A stretch of 64,000 nt of DNA, taken from positions 1 to 64,000 of IMG/VR virus record IMGVR_UViG_3300020183_000007; one strand, given 5' to 3'. A program made the position numbers and the translations under genes. The notes under the pieces were generated by a model. That model saw nothing but the letters and a program-made list of their open reading frames with translations, was not told the DNA's origin and did not search any database. The DNA is from a virus. Shown here piece after piece: positions 59,078 to 64,000 of this stretch; position 1 is the stretch's first letter, and every line of letters starts with the position of its first letter.

Positions 59078-59740
59078 TCAGGGTCTGATGATTGTTGTGT
59101 TCAATCCCTCAGGTGGTATTCCTGCCAAGTTAGTTGGATCAACAAGAGTGTCATTTCTAATTGTGTACATGGGACCAAGTTCACGGGCAACATATGTCAT
59201 TGTTTCTTCGATAACAATGTCATCCATTGAGGCGCCAGAACCCTCGTTGAGAAGCTCTACACCGAAGATCGATCTAACGGCAGCCTGGCCATACTCATTG
59301 GCAAATGTTACAGTAATGTCAAAGGGTGGAATTTGGTCAGCGTAGAAAGGAACCTTTCTAACTACTCCAGTCTTCTGCTCGTTTACTTCAGCGATGCCTC
59401 TTCTATGGCCATTATCGCCAGGAAGGGTATTGTGACTTCTGGTATAGAAGTCCATAGGTCTGTTTTGCGAGTAGTTCTGATCTAACATCTTGTATAGAGC
59501 TGGGCGATCAAAGACTGTAAAAATTAATGAACCAGCGATACCTCTTTTGCCTCTCGAAAAAGAGCGTGGGTTAGGTGATCCCATGGTGTAGATTGGGGCC
59601 TTTTCTCTGGTGACCGAGAAAGTAATGCCGGAAAGGGCACCTATTTCTACTCCACCAAATGTAGCTACAATGTCTGCACCTGAGAATGTGGTATAAGTAT
59701 TAAGATACTTGTTAACTGATGTATATTCCTCTGCTGCCAT
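59078..59740 (-). CDS. Major tail tube protein
   Basis: A 220-aa protein of the contractile-tail tube type, following the sheath gene as is usual. Features: TTFSGADIVATFGGVEIG (beta hairpin), GITFSVTREKAPIYTMGSPN, GKRGIAGSLIFTVFD, QIPPFDITVTFANEYG, VELLNEGSGASMDDI and ETMTYVARELGPM. These are the strands of the tube-ring beta barrel shared with Hcp-like proteins. A perfect AGGAGGG lies nine bases before the ATG, the best ribosome-binding site in this part of the window, in keeping with a very abundant virion protein. A strong terminator follows at once. Two paralogues lie downstream. Confidence 0.88.
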   Translation of the reverse strand: MAAEEYTSVNKYLNTYTTFSGADIVATFGGVEIGALSGITFSVTREKAPIYTMGSPNPRSFSRGKRGIAGSLIFTVFDRPALYKMLDQNYSQNRPMDFYTRSHNTLPGDNGHRRGIAEVNEQKTGVVRKVPFYADQIPPFDITVTFANEYGQAAVRSIFGVELLNEGSGASMDDIVIEETMTYVARELGPMYTIRNDTLVDPTNLAGIPPEGLNTTIIRP

Positions 59741-59768
59741 TTTGTTTTACCCTCCTAATCGGTAATTG

Positions 59769-61031
59769 TTATAGATTAATGGCTACTCTGACTTCGATCT
59801 CCTTGAGCTCGAAGGCAGGTGTTAAAATGAGGTCTACAATCGCCTTGTTTTCGTTTGGTATGTATGATACTGTAAAGTCGCTACCAAGCAAGGCTCCTAC
59901 GATTTGCATACCTCTCAAGCCAGAAGTGATAGCTGTTTCCATCGCATTTCTTGTTTGAATGTTTGATGGTTCGCCAACAAATCTCTGGCAAGCTTGTCTT
60001 ACAATAGATGTTGCGTCGTCTATAATTCTCTTTGTTGAAAGACGAGTATAGTCTGATGTTGCCCAAGCAAATGTTAAGCCTTCTCCGAATACTGGAATCT
60101 TATTAAAGTTTATAATAACAGTATTTACGCCCTTGCCTCCAAGAGTGCTCTGCTGAGTTCTTGAGGGGGCATAACGAACAGCCTCTACGTTGAAAAGAGC
60201 TTTATTTACTAGTGAACTAAATGAAGGAAGTAAACTTAGAGCGCCAGCTACATGGGCTGCACCGTTAGAGTAACCAAACTCTGTTGTACCAGACTGGTAA
60301 TTTACAGGCTTAATCTCTGCTGCGACTACAACAACATATGGTCCAGTTTCCTTGAAAAGCGCGCTAGCGTTTCTGTTAGGTAGGTCTGTCAAAGCTAAGT
60401 GCGCAGAAACCTGACCGGGTGTCATAACCTCTGTTGTGCTGTAGTATGGCTTTATGCCCATAATTGCAATGCAAGGATTAATATTTTCTGAGATATCCTT
60501 AACTTTTGCGGCGACCTGGTAAGCCCAGTTGCTTAGAACTGTTGAGGTATTGTCTGCAACGAAGCCGTATGATGCATCATCGCTGGGTGTAGCTGGGTTT
60601 TGCCAGTCGTTTGGATGAGCCCCTCTACCCCAAGGAATAATCATGTCTGGGATAGCAGCTTCGGCAGCAGTAAATGCTGCATCGAAAACTGATCCACCAT
60701 AAGAAGAACTTGTTACAGTTCCTGTGGCTGCAGGGCTAGTGGGGTCGGTATCCCATTTGGTGTCAGAAGGAAGTGGAACAATAAAAATTCTTCCAGCTCC
60801 AGCTAAAACAAGCTCCAAATAAGCTCGGTGAGCGTCTGAGCCGTCACCAAATGCGGTGATAGCATCTGCCTCATTGGTAACTCTGACGACGTCAAGATCT
60901 GCTACTGAACCAGTATTATTTGCTGTGCTACGACGTGCTATTGCAACTATTCTAGGACCAACAGGTGTATCCTGACGTGATACACTGTAGAAGCGATCTC
61001 TAATTAATGTTTTTACTCCAGGTATAGCCAT
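59769..61031 (-). CDS. Tail sheath protein (major)
   Basis: A 420-aa contractile tail sheath protein. The N-terminal part shows TPVGPRIVAIARRSTANN and EADAITAFGDGSDAHRAYL, typical of the first sheath domain. The C-terminal part, DYTRLSTKRIIDDATSIVRQ, CQRFVGEPSN, ETAITSGLRGM and SDFTVSYIPNE, holds the interlocking arms and core strands conserved in sheaths. Subunits form a helix round the tube and contract to drive it through the envelope. A promoter-like element lies about 45 bases upstream and GGAGG precedes the ATG at a rather long 12 bases. The tube gene follows after 28 bases. Confidence 0.92.
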   Translation of the reverse strand: MAIPGVKTLIRDRFYSVSRQDTPVGPRIVAIARRSTANNTGSVADLDVVRVTNEADAITAFGDGSDAHRAYLELVLAGAGRIFIVPLPSDTKWDTDPTSPAATGTVTSSSYGGSVFDAAFTAAEAAIPDMIIPWGRGAHPNDWQNPATPSDDASYGFVADNTSTVLSNWAYQVAAKVKDISENINPCIAIMGIKPYYSTTEVMTPGQVSAHLALTDLPNRNASALFKETGPYVVVVAAEIKPVNYQSGTTEFGYSNGAAHVAGALSLLPSFSSLVNKALFNVEAVRYAPSRTQQSTLGGKGVNTVIINFNKIPVFGEGLTFAWATSDYTRLSTKRIIDDATSIVRQACQRFVGEPSNIQTRNAMETAITSGLRGMQIVGALLGSDFTVSYIPNENKAIVDLILTPAFELKEIEVRVAINL

Positions 61032-61074
61032 ATTAGTTTCAATCCTCCAAATAATAAACTTTTTTGAATCTTCA

Positions 61075-61104
61075 ATTATAGTAACACATAACTTATAAAA
61101 ACAA
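61075..61104 (-). promoter_or_regulatory. Probable promoter before the sheath gene
   Basis: In the 112-base gap between 61144 and 61031 the minus strand has TATAAT (61080-61075) with TTGTTT (61104-61099) eighteen bases upstream. The start point would be near 61068, giving a short leader to the sheath gene. Otherwise the gap is AT-rich with no clear hairpin. Confidence 0.5.
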
Positions 61105-61143
61105 CTACAAAGTTACCTTCAGAGCGTTTTTATATATACCATT

Positions 61144-62007
61144 TCACGTGTTTGGAGTTGCCGTCTGGAACAGATCTATTATATTACCACTTGTACCTCG
61201 ATAATTGGGCGTTGCTAGCTGATTCACTAACAGCTCCTTCTCGTAGGCCATCCAAGTTCTTGCATCAACAACAATTTTTTCGATTCTTCTATTGGACATC
61301 GCAAATGTTTTTTCTGTTGTCAACATATAGGTCACAGTTCTTTTATGAACGTCTTTAGCATCTCTGTTAATTTCAGAGTCAGATAAACGCCTAGAGTAAA
61401 CTAATTCAGAAGCGCCTGCAGCTTTAAAAATAGATGTATATTCTAACATAAAATTCTCAAATGCCTCAATTACCTGATCACATAAAACCGCTGCATCAAG
61501 GTCATCTCTGGTAGTTAAGCCATTGGCGCCTTGGAAAGTGCCAACTTTAGACATAACGGTAAAACCAATAATGTTTTGAAAACGCTGGCCATAAATGGTC
61601 ACAGTGTTAGATAATACATTTTGCCTCATTCTTGGTTTGGGTTCAGTTGTATGTGCTTTTCTTAACTCTAAATGATATCCTATGATTGCGGGGAATTCAT
61701 CAAGACCAACATAGGTCGAAGATGGAGCGGAAGATAGATCCCCAGAGGTGACATCTGTCCCGCCATTATCTTTATAGGTCACATAAGTTTCTCTATTTAC
61801 ACTCGATGGAAGTATGGGTATTGCTGGATAGCTTTCTTCCCATATTTTCTTAACTAAACCAATAAATTCTAAATAACTTAAATTACCAGAATAAATTTCC
61901 TCAATACCATGTTCATCTAGTCTTCTGTACCCAGGTGCCTGCAACTGAGGATATGCATATCTAAGGTTTTCGGAAAAACTAGGAAAATCTCTATTAATAT
62001 ATCCCAT
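61144..62007 (-). CDS. Tail terminator/neck-type structural protein
   Basis: A 287-aa protein between the two sheath-like genes. It has a helical start (SFSENLRYAYPQLQAPGY), a mixed centre (YHLELRKAHTTEPKPRMRQN, VTIYGQRFQNIIGFTV) and a core resembling tail-terminator folds (EAFENFMLEYTSIFKAAG followed by RRLSDSEINRD, RTVTYMLTTEKTF). Tail terminators cap the tube and bind the head connector; the sequence pattern and position near the connector gene fit, but I do not see a decisive motif. Two ATPN motifs occur in the last 25 residues. AGGAG lies six bases before the ATG. Confidence 0.55.
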   Translation of the reverse strand: MGYINRDFPSFSENLRYAYPQLQAPGYRRLDEHGIEEIYSGNLSYLEFIGLVKKIWEESYPAIPILPSSVNRETYVTYKDNGGTDVTSGDLSSAPSSTYVGLDEFPAIIGYHLELRKAHTTEPKPRMRQNVLSNTVTIYGQRFQNIIGFTVMSKVGTFQGANGLTTRDDLDAAVLCDQVIEAFENFMLEYTSIFKAAGASELVYSRRLSDSEINRDAKDVHKRTVTYMLTTEKTFAMSNRRIEKIVVDARTWMAYEKELLVNQLATPNYRGTSGNIIDLFQTATPNT

Positions 62008-62008
62008 T

Positions 62009-63604
62009 TTAAGCTCCTGGACCAGCTGCTAAAGAAAAGTTAATTTTCTTAAGAGCAAAATATGATATTAATTCTATATCAAAAATTAATTTACCTTTTG
62101 TTGAATCAGAGAACTTTGCATTAAAAGAATAGTCTAAAATAGCTTTATTAGTCTTTAGAAATTGCAAATATTTCTTTGACTCATCAATAATATTATCAAA
62201 TGCCAATAAATCATGACCAGCTGCTGCAATACCTTTTATTTCGCTAACAACTGCTGCAACTAATCTCATTTGGAATAGTTTACTAAAAACAGAATCTTGA
62301 TTTGCCATAGTATATTCATTAGTTGCATAAGTTTCAAAAGGAATAGCTCTTCTAGTTTTTCTTCCCCTGTAAACTGTATTTATCCCTAGAGTTTCCAATC
62401 TTTCATATTCCAAATAAGTTAGATCTGAACCAAATAGCGATAATGCGCCAGGTATTCTAGTTCTGATTAATGCTTTTGCCTGTTGATTTGCCGCAACCAT
62501 CCCAGCGTAAGCTGCAGCTGCAGCTGACGTGTAGCTAATTTTAAGTTGTGGATGTTGAAAAACCAATTCGCCATAAATAGGTATCACATACCTACCTTTA
62601 TCCGATGATATTTGTCCGTCCAAATAGGTGGTAAATTTATTGGTAAATAATGAATTAGCTTCTAAGATATCTATATCAGATGGCTTTATTCCATCTGATC
62701 TTGAACCAATAATCCCCATCTGAACAAATCCCGTAGAATTATGAAAAGACGAACAATAGTTTGCCAGTTGAGTAATAAAATCAACTCCACCAGTATTCAT
62801 AATACTAGTCTCCAATGGTACAACTATATCAACAAAATCTAAATCGATTATATCCTCATATGTTTGAGTCAATCTATCATAGTATCTTTCATAAAAAGTA
62901 CTCTGAGTGCCTGGTGTAGCATCATTGATGGCAAAAACTGTGGTTGATAAATTTTTTTGAGCGTAACCCTCTACATATTCTGACATTGGCGCAACAGCAC
63001 AAATCATAATATCCCTAGCGCCACAGGAATAGGCATCTAGCACTCCCCTCAAAAGGGGACTATTGGTATTTGCACCTATTAAATCTACTGCATGTTGAAT
63101 GGAATTAATTCTAATTGGGTAGTTTAATTGCATTCCATCAGCGTGACCGAGAAGTAGTATAGTGCTTGTATTTCTTTTGTCCAATTGCTGATAAGTTGGC
63201 TTGTAGTTTATGACAGAAGATTTTGGTGAGGCAATAGTCACTGATGAAACTTCATTTGTGGAGTTTTTTACTTGAAAAGTTGCTGTTGCATTTATATTTT
63301 GAACAGTGCTACTTGTTCTAGCTATAATAGTATAAACGTATTCATATAAGTTTTGTGGAACCTTATAGGTAAACGTGTACTCACCAACTGCAGATCTAAC
63401 TATAGAATTATTATTTTGATTTGCATTGTCTAGCAATAATGAGAAGGGTCCATCGATTACTGGCCCAGAGCCAGTATCTCCCCTGAGAACATAAACAACA
63501 ACATCTACCGGAGTAGACAAATTGCCAGGATCATAAATAGATCCATCATAATCAGTAAAAACAAATTTAAATTCTGCTGTCTGTCCTTTTGATAAAACTA
63601 TCAT
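62009..63604 (-). CDS. Second sheath-like protein with N-terminal beta domain
   Basis: A 531-aa protein. Residues 1-120 form an Ig-like/beta domain (KGQTAEFKFVFTDYDG, GEYTFTYKVPQNLYEYVYTI). Residues from about 135 resemble sheath proteins: NTSTILLLGHADGMQ, INSIQHAVDLIGANTNSPLL, and near the C-terminus AAAAYAGMVAANQQA, RIPGAL, LTYLEYERLETLGINTVYRG and MRLVAAVVSEIKGIAAAGHDLL. These are the parts conserved between sheath core domains. It is therefore probably a sheath paralogue, perhaps a specialised ring at the neck or baseplate or a second sheath type. It begins four bases after the connector gene's stop, with AGAGAG before the ATG. Confidence 0.8.
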   Translation of the reverse strand: MIVLSKGQTAEFKFVFTDYDGSIYDPGNLSTPVDVVVYVLRGDTGSGPVIDGPFSLLLDNANQNNNSIVRSAVGEYTFTYKVPQNLYEYVYTIIARTSSTVQNINATATFQVKNSTNEVSSVTIASPKSSVINYKPTYQQLDKRNTSTILLLGHADGMQLNYPIRINSIQHAVDLIGANTNSPLLRGVLDAYSCGARDIMICAVAPMSEYVEGYAQKNLSTTVFAINDATPGTQSTFYERYYDRLTQTYEDIIDLDFVDIVVPLETSIMNTGGVDFITQLANYCSSFHNSTGFVQMGIIGSRSDGIKPSDIDILEANSLFTNKFTTYLDGQISSDKGRYVIPIYGELVFQHPQLKISYTSAAAAAYAGMVAANQQAKALIRTRIPGALSLFGSDLTYLEYERLETLGINTVYRGRKTRRAIPFETYATNEYTMANQDSVFSKLFQMRLVAAVVSEIKGIAAAGHDLLAFDNIIDESKKYLQFLKTNKAILDYSFNAKFSDSTKGKLIFDIELISYFALKKINFSLAAGPGA

Positions 63605-63605
63605 C

Positions 63606-63977
63606 TTATTTCTCTCTTGTAGCGCCTACAATCCAATAGCTTACCTTACCCATACGCCCTCTTACCGCAGTAACAGCATCTATTGTAAACATGGTATATT
63701 TTTTGTTTACTTTCAAAGAAAAATTTTCGTATATTCTGTCACCCTCTTTGGGGCTAATATTATCTTCGAAATAATATACGGCATCGTATTTTGTGAATAG
63801 CCCATCTTGGGCTTCTGAGGCTGAAAGAGAATTGGTTACACCTGATTGACCTACCTGCCTAGTCGTGACTCTTTCAAATTTATTAGAATGATTTCCATTT
63901 AATAATATTCTTTGAATATAGATATCATGACCCCATTCTCGAAGAACTTTTTTAAAACTCCTTTTTACATCAATCAT
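63606..63977 (-). CDS. Head-tail connector/completion-type protein
   Basis: A 123-aa protein with a helical N-terminus (VKRSFKKVLREWGHDIYIQR) followed by a small beta barrel (GLFTKYDAVYYFEDNISPKEGDRIYE, FTIDAVTAVRGRMGKVSYWIV; quoted in parts to show the pattern). LREWGHDIYIQR followed by a beta domain is common among head-closure and stopper proteins that join portal and tail. It lies upstream of the sheath genes and overlaps the preceding gene by four bases (ATGA). Assignment by pattern and position. Confidence 0.55.
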   Translation of the reverse strand: MIDVKRSFKKVLREWGHDIYIQRILLNGNHSNKFERVTTRQVGQSGVTNSLSASEAQDGLFTKYDAVYYFEDNISPKEGDRIYENFSLKVNKKYTMFTIDAVTAVRGRMGKVSYWIVGATREK

Positions 63978-64000
63978 ACTTCTTGAGGCCCCTTCTTGGC
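63974..64000 (-). CDS. Last codons of an upstream gene (cut by window edge)
   Basis: The minus strand reads codons for A-K-K-G-P-Q-E-V followed by TGA, which overlaps the ATG of the next gene as ATGA. Only eight residues are visible, so nothing can be said of function. The stop-start overlap, the same as at several other junctions here, is the reason for calling it. Confidence 0.5.
   Translation of the reverse strand, partial: AKKGPQEV

Noticed and set aside
61081-61143. A terminator before the sheath promoter
   Set aside because: Only a weak, A-T-rich inverted repeat can be drawn; there is no stable stem.

Overview
The window is an uninterrupted stretch of a tailed-phage genome with a contractile tail. 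Every credible gene lies on the minus strand, so transcription runs from position 64000 towards 1. The evidence is a complete late tail module: head-tail connector, sheath, tube, assembly chaperones, very long virion proteins, baseplate hub, spike, gp25-like and J-like wedges, and fibre-like proteins. A holin-like gene follows, and then a small set of metabolic and DNA-modifying genes. Packing is tight (ATGA overlaps, gaps of a few bases) and the DNA is AT-rich by eye. I saw no tRNA, integrase, insertion sequence or CRISPR array. The host cannot be read from the sequence. The r1t-like holin, the small two-helix membrane protein before it, class II RNR and ThyX would all suit an actinobacterial phage, but that is inference.

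Layout in transcription order. 63974-61144: last codons of an upstream gene, a connector-type protein, a 531-aa sheath-like protein with an extra N-terminal beta domain, and a terminator/neck-type protein. 61143-59005: a probable promoter, tail sheath, tail tube and a strong intrinsic terminator, which look like a high-expression cassette. 59004-57193: two further tube-like paralogues. 57190-55968: a probable promoter and two mutually paralogous tail-assembly chaperone-type genes. 55954-32559: three giant virion genes (2231, 1691 and 3718 aa) with a small basic protein between the last two. The 2231-aa protein is the likely tape measure. The 3718-aa protein carries hub-like segments far apart and ends in a nuclease-like domain. 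32548-22545: tail lysin (M15 peptidase plus lytic-transglycosylase-like), OB-fold and spike proteins, gp25-like wedge, J-like wedge and a 1695-aa wedge/fibre protein with FG-GAP-like repeats. 22548-7291: a series of large beta-rich baseplate or fibre proteins, one with a peptidoglycan-binding domain. 7346-6829: a membrane protein and a holin-like protein. 6822-6742: a promoter-like element followed by a hairpin terminator. 6676-1: hypothetical protein, class II ribonucleotide reductase, ThyX, small proteins, GT2 glycosyltransferase, C5 cytosine methyltransferase and a thermonuclease cut by the window edge.

The tail genes would build a long contractile injection machine whose hub carries peptidoglycan hydrolases and, unusually, what looks like a complete staphylococcal-nuclease-type domain. 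The downstream block supplies deoxynucleotides and thymidylate and modifies DNA. The points I consider most unusual are the nuclease domain on the giant hub protein, duplicated sheath-like and triplicated tube-like genes, an insulated sheath-tube cassette, a possible polymerase-like motif in the 1691-aa virion protein, and the recurrent Ala-Thr-Pro motifs in the 1695-aa wedge protein.
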